Below, piece after piece: positions 1-10,591 of a stretch of 48,510 bases of DNA. The notes below the pieces were generated by a model that was not told where the DNA came from, did no database searches, and saw nothing but the letters and a program-made list of their open reading frames with translations. Each line of letters opens with the position of its first letter. Position 1 is the first letter of the stretch. Source of the stretch: Chara braunii (Eukaryota > Streptophyta > Charophyceae > Charales > Characeae); the NCBI GenBank assembly GCA_003427395.1, contig BFEA01000326.1:218474-266983 (forward strand), in the 5' to 3' direction. Made by a program: the position numbers and the translations under genes.

Positions 1-101
<101 letters not shown>

Positions 102-430
102 TACGATTTTTTTTTTTCTATTTTGTAAATTAATTTTGGTACTCAGCAAAAACCAACCCCCCAAAAATATAATTTTTATTAATTTTTTTTTGCAGTCCAT
201 AGAGGAGGACATGCACAGGCCGATGCCGCGCGCCGATTTCCCGCGTGCGCCCTCATATGAGTGTGGCGAGGCCGCGAAGAAACTCGGTCGTCTGGCCTCG
301 GTCACGGGCCCGAGGTCGGCCTCCTAGGCCGCGGACTGGGCCGTAGGTTCCGAGGCCTAGGGGGTCACATAGGCAAAGGGTACCGTTGATTGATATTTAC
401 TCTCGATCGTATGTGCATGTTGATTGTTTC
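102..430. other. Non-coding, T-rich then GC-rich
   Basis: A T-rich stretch ends in TTTTTTTTGCAG near 195, which looks like a 3' splice site. The GC-rich DNA after it holds only a short open frame without recognisable motifs. A second acceptor-like TTGTTTCAG precedes the next coding-looking segment at about 431. Confidence 0.4.
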
Positions 431-928
431 AGGAACATGCCTCTCGTGATGTCTTATGGATTCCCTACTTGGTGCAAGGTGACAAGGTTTGTCTTGCATG
501 CTTCAAAGCACCCCCTCACCCCACGCAAGCGCTTATTGCTTACACGCAGAAACAGGTCATTGTGACGGTTTAGAAGTAGATCTGAATCGCCTAGCGTTGA
601 TCAGCTACCGCTGATCCATCACTTGTCGCTTTGTGATTGGGCTGAGCTCATTCATACGTATCGTTACAATAGAGGCAGGTATATTGATTTGATCAATAGT
701 CTTGCGAGGGCTACCGCCCGTAAGCGCTGTGAAGGAATGGAGGAGGATAAGAGTATTGAGAAGATGACGATCGATGGCGAAGCGGTCTTTATTAGACTAT
801 GGGGGGCCGACTCACCCTTCCCTAGTACGAGGCAGGAGGAGCCACCGAAGGAGAAAGGGAAATCGCAGATGGACGATGAGGAGGATGAACTTACGGAATC
901 CACCCCGGTGCATGATGCCTTCCCCTGA
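431..928 (+). pseudogene. Decayed coding fragment of unknown family
   Basis: After an acceptor-like TTTCAG at about 430 an open frame reads EHASRDVLWIPYLVQGDK and continues to a TAG at about 572. A shift of one base there opens a second frame that runs to TGA at 926-928 and contains LCDWAELIHTYRYNRGRYID and then an acidic, Lys/Glu-rich tail (KGKSQMDDEEDELTES). The two frames together look like one gene with a small indel. I do not recognise the family. Charged tails like this are common in nuclear regulatory or transposon-encoded proteins, but nothing here fixes a function. Confidence 0.35.
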
Positions 929-1371
929 GAATGATGCCTTACAAGCAAACTGTGGTCGGATCCCGGCCCCCATCCCCGACGTGGATCTATGAGAGCAGAT
1001 TTGACGCAATCCACCGTTAGATCCACATCGGAGAGGCGGACCGGTCATCCTGCCGCTGTTCCGTGTAGTCATTATGTGGGAGTCGACATCGCAAGAACCC
1101 GACGATGTTCCAATTGGGACGTGCTCTTGTTTCGTGATGTGCAGGTGCTTACCGACGGTTCCTTCGATCCCCTCCTTGACATGAGCATTTTTTTTTTTCG
1201 AAAACATGCATGCATCCCATCACATGAAGATGAGAGATCGAAACATTTGCAATGTCACTATTGATGAAGTCGGGAGAAAAGGAGAGAGGAAAACATTTGC
1301 AGGTTGCCTCTTGTTTTTGTAAAGGTCAAGTTGAAGCAAAGTGCGATGGAATTGGTTGGCGAACACACCAG

Positions 1372-1393
1372 AAGTGAGAATTAACTTGCACTT
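1372..1393. repeat. Copy of the 22-bp near-palindrome
   Basis: Reads AAGTGAGA, six centre bases, then TTGCACTT. It is the most upstream copy of the motif family that is arrayed at 10.6-11.6 and 14.6-15.4 kb. It lies in otherwise featureless DNA. Confidence 0.7.
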
Positions 1394-1629
1394 AGATGGA
1401 GAAGGAGGTGCGCACACCATCAGCGTGATGATTTAATATGGATGTTGGCTTGTCATTTGTCTATTACCCGGTGAATGTCATCAAGTCTTTGTGTGGAGAA
1501 GATACATATCCATTCCTATAAGTAACTGTTGTCATCGTCTTCAAGTTGCCTGGTGTTTTTTTAAAGGTGAAGTTGCACACCACAAGAAGAGTTTCCATAA
1601 ATCATTCAATGCAAAAAAATTATTCAGTG

Positions 1630-1790
1630 ACAAATTGCAAAGCACACAGAGAAGTTTTCAAAAACAATCCAATACAGAATTGCAAAGTACACGGAAACTT
1701 TCCAAAATTCACAAAGTACATGGAGTCTTTCCAAAAATCATTGAAGGACACGTTCTAAGGCACATGTAGGCATTCCAAAAAACATTTCAG
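1630..1790 (+). repeat. Degenerate minisatellite, unit about 30-45 bp
   Basis: Three to four diverged units of the form CAAAGTACAYGGA...CTTTCCAAAA start near 1637, 1682, 1711 and 1742. The rest of 929-2250 has no recognisable gene; it also holds short direct repeats around 1925-2010 (CTACACGAAAGTTGATTCA-like). Confidence 0.6.
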
Positions 1791-2257
1791 CGCATGTCGA
1801 ATAGTCTACATGACATGCCCTTATGTACAGAAGACGCTTCCGTACAGTCTATATCACTCGCTCTATTCGCCACAAGCCGAAAAGTCCTGCATTACACATG
1901 AAACAAACCCTACCTCTAATACGAACATGTAGAAGAGCTACACAAAAGTTGATTCACGCCGAAGACGAGCTACACGAAAGTTGATTCAAGCCGAAGACCT
2001 ACACGAACGCTGATTCGTGCCGAGGTCCTGCATTAGACAAAAGGTCATCCGAACCCGACACGATGTTCACCTGCCTACACAAGTCCGAGACAGAAGCTCA
2101 TCCAAGCCCGACATGATGTCCAAAACGTGATAGGGTCAGACACACTACAAAATGAGTGAGGTGATAAATGGGAGTCTATTCGCATATAGAAACAGAATAT
2201 CCTGAGACGATGAGTATCTTCGTAGCATGCGTCGGGTGAAAAGAGTTAGTACGATCT

Positions 2258-2935
2258 TCATGGTAGCAGCATGTTCAGTCTTCGAGTAGCCTCCCGCGAT
2301 CGTCGTCGTTGCGCTCGTCTATGTTGAACTCGATTAAAAGAGCTTGGTTCGGGAATTCGGGTGTGAAGGTCTGCTTTGATATTCGGCAAGTCGCGCATGA
2401 GTATATCTCTTAAAACTCGATTCAAATTGTTCCAGTGACGGATTTGGAACGGATAACGGTCTCCCCAGAACGGGTGACTGTTATCATCTTCTCTCACGCC
2501 GGATACAAGGAATAATTTTTCATCCAAGCACGAGGCGATATGAATGATGAAGATCGATAAGAAAAACGTAATGGCAGGCTCACAACCTTCTGGCATTCTA
2601 TCGAAAGATGTGCTGGTTACGTACGAATAATACAAACAGCTTCTCAACTCCCCTTCGGACGCAATGTAGATATCAGTTATAAAGACGGGCCTGTCGCGTA
2701 GCGTGGCCATCACAATGTACTGAAAAGTTGGGGTAGGCGGGGGCGAAACAGACGGCTGGACACGAGCGCGAACGTCTTCGGGGACCAGAAGGTAGCGGTA
2801 TCTGGGAAGCCCGATGTTGCCGAACCACTCTAAACCATAAATGTTACCAGCTGCGGCAACAACTGCACTTCGCAGACTTTCGCAGTAGCCGAGGTCTCTG
2901 ACAACGACCGTCCCCCTGAAACTTCTAGACGACAT
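2258..2935 (-). CDS. Intact 225-codon exon-like ORF, last unit of the 2.3-6.3 kb cluster
   Basis: The longest uninterrupted frame of this cluster. On the minus strand its ATG follows CTTCTGATGCAG-G, an acceptor-like junction shared with the three paralogous units upstream, so this is probably a terminal exon rather than a free-standing gene. The N-terminal part has alternating hydrophobic segments (RDRPVFITDIYIASEGELRS), the middle a hydrophobic stretch (AITFFLSIFIIHIASC) and the C-terminus is strongly basic (RRAQRRRSREATRRL), possibly nuclear-targeting. I see no clear homology to the other three units. Absence of stops over 225 codons in a region full of nonsense codons suggests it is younger or under constraint. 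Function unknown. Confidence 0.5.
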   Translation of the reverse strand: MSSRSFRGTVVVRDLGYCESLRSAVVAAAGNIYGLEWFGNIGLPRYRYLLVPEDVRARVQPSVSPPPTPTFQYIVMATLRDRPVFITDIYIASEGELRSCLYYSYVTSTSFDRMPEGCEPAITFFLSIFIIHIASCLDEKLFLVSGVREDDNSHPFWGDRYPFQIRHWNNLNRVLRDILMRDLPNIKADLHTRIPEPSSFNRVQHRRAQRRRSREATRRLNMLLP

Positions 2936-3018
2936 CCTGCATCAGAAGAGAGAACATCGCCCTTGTCATATACGAAGAGGTGGGTAAACGGCGAAGTTGA
3001 GACCGTCTGATGTTGGCA

Positions 3019-3166
3019 AAGTGCAAATGAACTCGTAATTAGATAGACAGTTTGTCATTCAACGGGATATACCGAGGGGGAGGGGGCATGATGAACGAGA
3101 GATAAGTAAGGGGGCGAACATGAAATTCAACGGGCTGCAAGCATAGTGCGAGTCTATTCGCAGCAG
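3019..3166. repeat. Two copies of the 22-bp near-palindrome
   Basis: Copies at 3019-3040 and about 3143-3166 lie in the gap between the unit at 3295-4098 and the exon-like ORF ending at 2935. If the units are exons, these sit in the intron between them. Confidence 0.65.
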
Positions 3167-3294
3167 AGAAAACACGAAGCAAGTAATTTAGAACGTCGCT
3201 ATTGAAGATGTTGATGTCCAGCATCGCAGTAAGGGCAGTCGCACACATATCTCGTCTTCCCGTTGCGCAGCGTCACGTCCTGAGGTCCGGAGGC

Positions 3295-4098
3295 TTAATA
3301 ATCAAGGTGGTGGTAAACAAATCGCAATTCGTTGTCTCTATGTTCGACTGTGAAATTTATTTCGTCGCAGCTATCGAAGAGGTACTGAAGTTGTTGGTGC
3401 ATTAAACAGTCAACCCGCAAATGTAGCTCATCTTTGAGTGCTTGATCTATGGCGAGCCTGTTTTTGAACCGTGCAAGGGAATCAGTAGGGCCGGATGTGT
3501 GAAACGCTTGAGAAGAAGTGAGTTTGACATCGTGAATTTCCTCCCTTGCGAGAAAAAGAGCTCTCATTCGTCGACCGTCCACCTTCACGTTAGTGAAGAG
3601 CATCACGACGGTGGTGCCTCGATTACACACCCTCGCTCGACCGAAGTAGTCTATGATCACCAGCGCCGACTTCGTCGGTTGGCCGAGGCAAATCCAGGCA
3701 CACAGTTTTTGATGCAACTTGTCCAACGNCGCCCACTTAAGTTTCTCTCATAAAATGTGTCATGCTTCAACCATCTNAGAAGTTTGGACGGGTTCCTCTT
3801 CGACGGGTTCCCTCTTCAGAAGTNACTCCAACCNGATAGGNTATGCTTGTACATCCTTCATCAGAGTGTACAGGTACCAAAAGTTCNACCNTACATCANG
3901 GCAAATNCGAAGANGTCCTTCTTNCNCACTTTGCCACGAAGGGATTTCCGCGTCCGGGGCAACATCATTTTCGAGGTGCAGGTAGTCACGGTCCAGACCA
4001 GAGTGTCCAATGTCTTCCCAAATGTTCTTCGACAAAATGATCAGATCGATCTCTGACACTGAGGACTTCCAACTCTGCGACGAAGTCCCAATATCCAT
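3295..4098 (-). pseudogene. Repeated unit (third copy) of an unknown domain
   Basis: One minus-strand frame from an ATG just after CTGATGCAG. The N-terminal half carries IDLIILSKNIWE and YLHLENDVAPDAEI; the C-terminal half carries LVIIDYFGRARVCNRGTTVV, LFLAREE and RFKNRLAIDQALKDELHLRVDC. Two in-frame TGA codons (3760-3762, 3748-3750) break it. About 16 single Ns between 3729 and 3925 make the middle unreliable. It aligns by eye along its length with 4485-5369. No catalytic motif recognised; function unknown. Confidence 0.55.
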
Positions 4099-4294
4099 TC
4101 TGCATCAGCGGAGAAACGCAAGCAAGCGCGTCAGTTGTGATTCTCCTAAGTGCATAAGCAACAAATACAGGATCTTGATATGCACGAAAGGGTTTGATAA
4201 TTGGGAAATGGTTCGCACATCGCAAGAGAGCGCAAGTTTTATAACCGCCGTCTAATGCCGACTTATTTTCTACACGTCATTCATGCGGGTCGAT

Positions 4295-4384
4295 AAGTGA
4301 GATTAGATTCGCACTTCTCAAATCAGCGTAAGTCCTGCAACCACCGCCGACGTATGGAAAATAAGTGAGAGTAGATTCGCACTT
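4295..4384. repeat. Two copies of the 22-bp near-palindrome
   Basis: Copies at 4295-4316 and 4363-4384, both AAGTGAGA, six bases, TTCGCACTT-type ends, separate the second and third repeated units. The surrounding bases (CAAGTCCTGCAACC) are also partly duplicated, so a larger ~68-bp unit has been copied. Confidence 0.75.
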
Positions 4385-4484
4385 CACAAGTGAGCGCAAG
4401 TCCTGCAACCGCCGCTTAATTTCGACTCATTTCCAACACGTCATTCATGTGGAGCGGTCAGACTACTATCAGGGACCATTTCCC

Positions 4485-5369
4485 TTACAGATATTCAGGA
4501 AGTCCGTTGCGACAGTACAGACATTCGTACACATAATGGGCCGTCGACATACGATATTCCTCCTCTCGAAATACAGTCTCTAAGTTGTGGTCCCTATGTT
4601 CCACTATCCAGGAAATCTCGTCACAGTTATCGTGAAGGTAGTGCAACTGAGAGTGCACCGAACAGTCCACTCTGGAATTGAGCTCCTTCCTTAATGCCGC
4701 ATCGTGCGACAACCGATCTCTGAATCGTCCAAGCGCACCCTCGACCGTGGGGCTGCGAAACGCTTGCACGAAATTGAGGGCGACTCCTCGGAACTCCTCC
4801 CTTGCAATAAAAAGCGCTTTCATGTTTCGACTGACAACCTTCACGGCCGTGAACAGTGTCACGACCGTCGTGTTGCGGTTGAATACCCGAATGCGACCGT
4901 AATAATCTATGATGGCCGGTGCGGGCACAACCGGTCGTCCCAGGCAGAACTAGGCACAAAGCTTTACGTGTCTCCTGTCCGCGTCTGACCATCTCTGCTT
5001 CGCACAATGGACGCGCCACACGTCCGTCATCTCTTCAGGAGTGGCAGGTTCTGGATCTCCGTCCTCGTCAACGGGCTCTACATCAATTTCGTCTTCCAAG
5101 GAGTACAGATACAAGAAGTTCCAACCCATATCTCTGTCAAACACAAGGTCATCCGCGGTGGCGCCCATCCTCAATATCACGGGAACTTGCCCTTCCGGCG
5201 CAACATCCGATTCGATGTTAAGATATCGGCGTGAACGGTTTACTCGTTGATACTCCCATATATTCTTGTTCAAAAGGAAGAGACCGAGATCTGGAATCCG
5301 GTCTGTCGAGACGCCGCCGTGAGACGAGCTGGAAGCGCTTGCGCGGACCGAAGTCTGGCACGAGTTCAT
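4485..5369 (-). pseudogene. Repeated unit (second copy) of an unknown domain
   Basis: The best preserved copy: about 294 codons in one frame with a single TAG at 4950-4952, where the third copy has Trp (KLCAW). It starts with an ATG right after GTAATGCAG-G. Landmarks in order: LGLFLLNKNIWEYQ, YLNIESDVAPEGQVPVI, FLYLYSLEDEIDVEPVDE, then IIDYYGRIRVFNRNTTVVTL, KALFIAREEFRGVAL, and LHYLHDNCDEISWIVEHRD. The C-terminal half could be an alpha/beta fold, but I do not recognise it. Tandem arrangement with its paralogues suggests unequal exchange or repeated exon duplication. Confidence 0.6.
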
Positions 5370-5650
5370 CCTGCATTACGTGAGGAAGCACGAGGTAGCA
5401 TGTTAGTGGATCAGCTTCCTCGCCGACGGGCTCTACATCAATTCGTGTTGGAACCACCTCTTAATCTCGACTCATTCCTATCCGACGCAAGTCCTGCAAT
5501 CACCTCTTAATCTCGACTCATTTCGAACACGTCATTCGTGTGCAATGGTCAGACCACTCTACTATTGACAACAATGATGAGTTACCTTAGACTAATGTCA
5601 ACAACGAGGTCGTCGATGAACCACGAGGTTGTCCTTTGAGTACAGCAGCA

Positions 5651-5672
5651 AAGAGCGAACTAACTCGGAGTT
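5651..5672 (+). repeat. Copy of the 22-bp near-palindrome
   Basis: AAGAGCGA, six bases, TCGGAGTT, between the first and second repeated units. Confidence 0.7.
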
Positions 5673-5706
5673 GTGGAAATCCCCAAATAGGAAGGCTCAC
5701 ATTAGG

Positions 5707-6285
5707 TCAAGGCGACTGGTGTCCATCCTCACAGTCTTCACGGAAGCGCTCAAGTGCACCCACGGACGCGGGCTCGCGAAAGTCTTCCCTCACAAGGAAA
5801 AAAACTCTCATTTGCTTACCACAAGGCTTGGCCGCCGTGAAAAGAGTCAGCACACGGGTGCAATGGTTGAACAGACGAACTCGGCCATGGTAGTCTATGA
5901 TCACATGAAACGACTCCCAGTAATCTACCATATCCTCGACGTCTATCTTCTCCTTCTGACAGGATGGAACTTCCAAAAGTTAGACTTCTTCTAAACTCTA
6001 GTACAGGTACCACATATTTGATCCTCTATCACAAACTATTGTAGTTTGTCCATCAACAACACGTGTTTCGGGTGCAATGTAACTGTCGAGTCCGACCCCA
6101 ACTTCGATATGCAGATAATCGCTGTCAAGACTGAGCGTTTCTTGTGCCCAAATGCATTTGTTCATGATGATAAGATCCGTGTCCACATTCTCGATCGAAA
6201 AGGAATACTCGCTCGCGTACGACGAGGTTTCGTAGGACGTTGTCTTGTATACAACGTCGCACGATGGTGTGTCGTCGACATGCAT
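5707..6285 (-). pseudogene. Repeated unit (first copy), shortened
   Basis: Begins with an ATG after TTGTCCTGCAG-G, the same junction type as the other copies. Recognisable parts: TDLIIMNKCIWAQ, SDYLHIEVGVGLDSYIAPE, MWYLY, then VIIDYHGRVRLFNHCTRVLT and RVFFLVREDFREP. In-frame TAG (5998-6000) and TAA (5980-5982) interrupt it, the linker between halves is shorter than in the second copy, and the C-terminus is truncated after RFREDCED. Family and function unknown. Confidence 0.5.
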
Positions 6286-6297
6286 CCTGCAGGACAA

Positions 6298-6380
6298 GAA
6301 ACCGGAATGAGTTCGCAATTCACATCTCGTCATTATCTTAGCAGAGTTCGTAGCTACCAAATCCGAATCAGTTCGCATTT
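6298..6380. repeat. Two copies of the 22-bp near-palindrome
   Basis: Copies at about 6298-6320 and 6359-6380 lie between the stop of the ParB-like frame (6383-6385) and the acceptor-like junction of the first repeated unit. The first is only a few bases upstream of that junction on the minus strand. Confidence 0.65.
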
Positions 6381-6382
6381 AT

Positions 6383-9300
6383 CTAAACGGGCACGTCGGA
6401 CGGACCGGAAAGGCAGCCGTCCCCTAAGGCCACAAGCGCTTTCTGGCAAACGGATGTCGGTATTGTAAGGCCTGTCACGAATTTGCTCTCATTCGTGCAT
6501 TTGCGAAAAGGTCTTCTCCAAGAATAAGCCACGGTTTCGGCGCATTGCCATTGTTCCTCGTCCGAAGTGGAAAGTTTCCACCACTTCGTCCAAGCGTCGG
6601 AGTACCTTTCGCGAAGATCGGACGAGTGACCTGTAGGCACCCTGTACTGTATACATAAACAACCGAAATGCGGTGAGGAATGGTCGTCCACAACCTCAGA
6701 CTGTGCTCTGCCAACCGAGAACGGGACACCTTGAGACAGTTCCTCATCAAGCGGCCTAACAATCAGAAAATCACCTTTGTTTATATGGCGCCGATGGTCG
6801 AAGTCCACTTTTGGACGGCCCGCCCTCGGTCCTACATATATAAGCGAAGTATCTGGCGAAGGAGGGTCGGCTTCTTGAACTTCCTCCACCGTTTCGATTG
6901 ATTGTGGCCAGAAGGTGTGAGGGTAGATCTCGGGCTCGTCCGCCCCGAGGACATCCTCTTCCTCACCCTCTTCCGTCTCCTTCTTCTTTTGCTTTTGGAT
7001 CATATCGTCCGCCTCGACGAAGATGGCTTTCCAGTAAGACAAAGCATCCTCCCGCTTGTCAACCTCCTCCTTCCTATATGTTTGCCACATGTATCTATGC
7101 TGTTCGAGGACGTCCAGAAATTTTTGGACACTGTCACGAGCCATCCGAAAATCCTCTTTAACGACACGGGGAATAACACATGGTTGTGGAGGGGAGGTAG
7201 GGCCTGCATACTCCCTACTGGCCGGGAAGACTGCGATTGTGTTATCTGCCAGGTTCTCGCCATTAAAAATCACGTGCAGGCGGTCACACTCCTCAACCAG
7301 CATATTGCCTTCCCGGACAGTGGCCTGCTTTTGTGCATGGCGCACCCACTTCTCTGTCCTGACGTGATGGACGCTAAGCCCGGCCATGCCTCTCAAGAAT
7401 TAGAGCTCCCAACGAGCGGGGAAAAAGACCACAAGTGCCCAGTGCGTTGGCGACAGTGTTTGGAGAACGCCTCGCAAGTTGGCGAAATCGTCTTCTCGCC
7501 AGTCTGCGAGGAGTGTGGGATCACACAAATCGAGGACATACAGGTTGCACACGTAATGTCTCACAATCTCTTGGATCTCGGTGATACGACTGTGAGCTTG
7601 GGAAGGCGGGAAAGCGAAAGGAATAAGGCTGGTCACACGCTTGAGGTTGTGCCATTTGATGTGCCTCACATCCCCGCTGACCCTGATCGTGTCTCGAACT
7701 TCTTCTTCAGTCCGTCGTAAGATGGAACGGGCAGACTTTTCGAAAGATTTAGGGAACCTGTCGTCTTCATACAATTTCTTCGCGTCGTCGAGGGACTCCT
7801 TCTCGTGTGGCAGAGTACGTTTGCAAGTGTTCACGTACTCCACCGCGCCCTGGAAATGCTTTCGCAGTTTGACCCACACCTGTTTCGTGAGGCCCTGCGG
7901 CCCGAACTCCGCCAGAAGCTGCCCCTCGGTCCGGAAAAAAGGGCTACCGTAGCGCCAAAAACCTTTGTCCTCCTCCGTTTTAAGTAACAGGATGTAGTGA
8001 AACATACGGAGTATCACGCGGTCCACTTTCGTCGTCGCGACCATGTCTTTAATTCCAGGCTTATGTTGACGTTTCACATGCCCGCCCGCTGATTGCACGA
8101 ACACTCCCCTAAGTGCGAGAATGTCGTCGAGGATCGACAGTTTTTCGGCATCGGTCATGTCGGCGAGACACTGCCAACAGAACATGTCTGGCTCCTTCAC
8201 GACCACGAAAAACTTATCGTCCGCTTGCGTTTTCTTTTTGGTCGGAGGCGGGGGGACCCGGACCAGCCACCTCATCTTCTTTTCACCAGCCGCCCCTTTC
8301 GAGCCCATTTCCGGAATTGGTTGAAGACCCGGAGATTTGTCTGGCATGTATTTGCCCGACCTCGACAATGGCGTCTTCCCGTCGCCGCCCAACAACTTCC
8401 CCTCCGCCCATTTCTCGTAAAACTCCATGCCTTTATGGAAAACGTTGTCACCGGTCGTCACGAGCGGCATCCACTGCCTCAATGCATTGTCAACGGCAGC
8501 TACATACTCCTTGTCGGCGAGCGTTAGCGTTTTTTTTGCCAACGTCCAATAGGCGTCGTTCGGACTCTTTCCCAAAAGCAGCTTTTGGAATTTGAAGAAT
8601 GCTCGTTTTTCGGCCTCCTTGCCGGAAGGGTTCCCTTGAATGGCCACCGGCTTGTCTTCTTTCTCCCATGCCTCCCGCATGTCCTCGAACGCGACCTTCT
8701 GCGATCGCTGCTAAGACATCTTGTGTCTCATGTTCTCGTTGAGACTGACCTGCACACACGCCCCGGAATCTTCGTTGGAGAACCACACTACTCTCGCCGG
8801 CCACGAGTGCATCTTTCACAAATCGAATATTGGCTCATCCACCAGCTCCATTACAGCAGCCACAGTGTGTTGTCCGTTGACAGGGTAATAGTAGTACTTG
8901 TCCTTGTCCTCTGGCTTGAAGACGTCTTTGTAAACCCTTTCAGCTTTCTCCGGCCTACGCGCCACCGGCTTGTAGATGGGTGCAAGAACCAAAGGGTTTT
9001 TCGTCTACATCTTCCCCTTTTCCCAGTGGTACTGACTTAGCATCGCAGCCTTGATGTCGTCTACACTTTCGCGACTGAGATTGCGGTGGTTGTAATATCT
9101 TTCCCAAGGCGGGATGTCACAGACCTTCCTGGGGTCGATGAGCAGTTGGACGGGGAGCTCCTTCTCCACGATATCACCGTCATCGTTCCGCTCGTATTCG
9201 AGCGAGAACGCTGCCGCTTTGTCGCACTGCCCACCGACAGCCCGTTCGCCACCGCTCGCCGCCTCAACATTCTTCCTTCTTCGAGGTTTCTTTTGGCCAT

Positions 9301-10333
9301 CACCTTCTTCAGCTGCCACTTTCCTTTTGGATTTCCCCACAGGTTCTCCCGTGGCCGCAGCGCCTGGATGAGCCGAATCTCCTTCACCCATGGCTTGTCC
9401 TTCGCGGATGGTTAAACCGTCGGGCCTCCTCGCTTTCTTACTTGTCGTCGCACCCTTCTCCTTCGACGGCCTCTTTCAGACTCCATGTTCTTGTCCGCCA
9501 CGCATCCCAGGCGCCCTCTTTCCCGAGGCACGTTCTCCGACATCACCTCCATCCCCGCCCATCACCGCCCCCGATTGCCCTTTCATCCTCTTCATGCGGC
9601 AGGTTTCCTCCGCCACCTCCTCTCGCACCATCCTCTGTCGCTCGCGCTTCTTCTCCGAAGAAGTTGGGTCCCCGCCAAAGCTTTCGCGTACAGCGCACAT
9701 CCCTTCAGCCTCACTCCCTCCAACCTCTTGCCCCGATCAGCCGGATTCTCTTCCCGTCTCATCTCGAAGCGAATACATGTCGCCCTGGCAGCGGACCTTG
9801 AGGATTTTCGGAGTTCCGGCCCGGAGAGTCCCTGCATCTGGAGAATGCAAGTCTGACGTGCTCCCTGGAGCATCCGGGCCGACCTGCGTGTGAATTCTGC
9901 ATGCGTGCCCCTTGCCCCAACCCTCGGCCTCTTGAATCGCACTCCCGTGCCCCACTGGCGTCTCAGCAGTCTCTTGAGCTAAGTCGAACGACCCCTCATG
10001 GGGTGGCAGAAGCCGGAAAACATATTCTCGTGGAAGAACCGGACGTTCTTTTGGCACCTTCAGCGCGAGACTGAGGTATTGCACTGGCAGTGGAAGACGC
10101 TTGCCATCGTAAAGCCCTTTGAAGTGAGGGCACAGCGGAATGTTCGAGCCGTACCCCGCGAAACTCTTGATGGCCACTATCACACCCTTAACATCTCTTA
10201 TAGGTAGTCTGCAGTGGTCGTACAAGACGTTTGTCTGCAGCTTGAGCAAACCTCCAGAAATCTTCTCGAACGAGATGATGGTACCGAGAGGAAGAACGTC
10301 GTCCGCTCCCTCAGCGTCCGGAAAGCAAGTGGG
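6383..10333 (-). pseudogene. Large ParB-like / possible methyltransferase protein, broken by six nonsense codons
   Basis: A single frame runs about 1,300 codons to TAG 6383-6385, interrupted only by TGA 9737, TGA 9476, TAG 9005, TGA 8816, TAG 8711 and TAA 7400 (lowest coordinate of each), with no frameshift inside it. After a basic, low-complexity linker (9.0-9.7 kb) comes a ParB-type module: IPPWERYYNHRNLSRESV near 9070, YYYPVNGQHTVAAVMEL near 8870 (the GxHR-like box) and NENMRHKMS near 8720 (the ENxQR-like box). Further on, MFCWQCLADM and LYVLDLCDPTLLADWREDDF followed by WALVVFFPARWEL and KWVRHAQKQATVREGNML faintly resemble an N6-adenine methyltransferase core, with CDPT instead of DPPY/W. 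The C-terminal INKGDFLIVRPLDEE and VPFSVGRAQ resemble a small chromatin-reader-like barrel. ParB-methyltransferase fusions are known in bacteria and phages. The ParB call is fairly firm, the methyltransferase call weak. Confidence 0.6.
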
Positions 10334-10413
10334 TCACATGAAAACAGCTGGCCCAAAACGGTTCCCTTGAACAATGCAGTCCAAAAACCATTGTGCTTCC
10401 CTTGTATGGACAT
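10198..10413 (-). pseudogene. Possible 5' continuation of the ParB-like gene
   Basis: Upstream of the main frame another minus-strand frame reads FWTALFKGTVLGQLFSCDP and overlaps the start of the main frame, as if a one-base indel near 10.3 kb separated two parts of the same exon. Splicing is an alternative. The true start of the gene is not determined. Confidence 0.3.
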
Positions 10414-10591
10414 ACGGAGGAGTAGATTGTTGAAGAGGTCGTCCCTCCGCGGGGGCAGATGGCCTAGCGCTTGTGGATGTGTTCTTTGAGGACGCTATTG
10501 TACTCCCACCCGTTGACTATTACGCCCAACCTCAGACCAAATCAGATGACCGGGAGGAAAGCAACGAGGTTTTCCTAACACTACAGAAGCA

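Noticed and set aside
2143-2160. CACTACAAAATGAG as a CACTA-transposon terminus near one palindrome copy
   Set aside because: No matching inverted terminus or 3-bp target duplication was found on the other side, so a chance match is likely.
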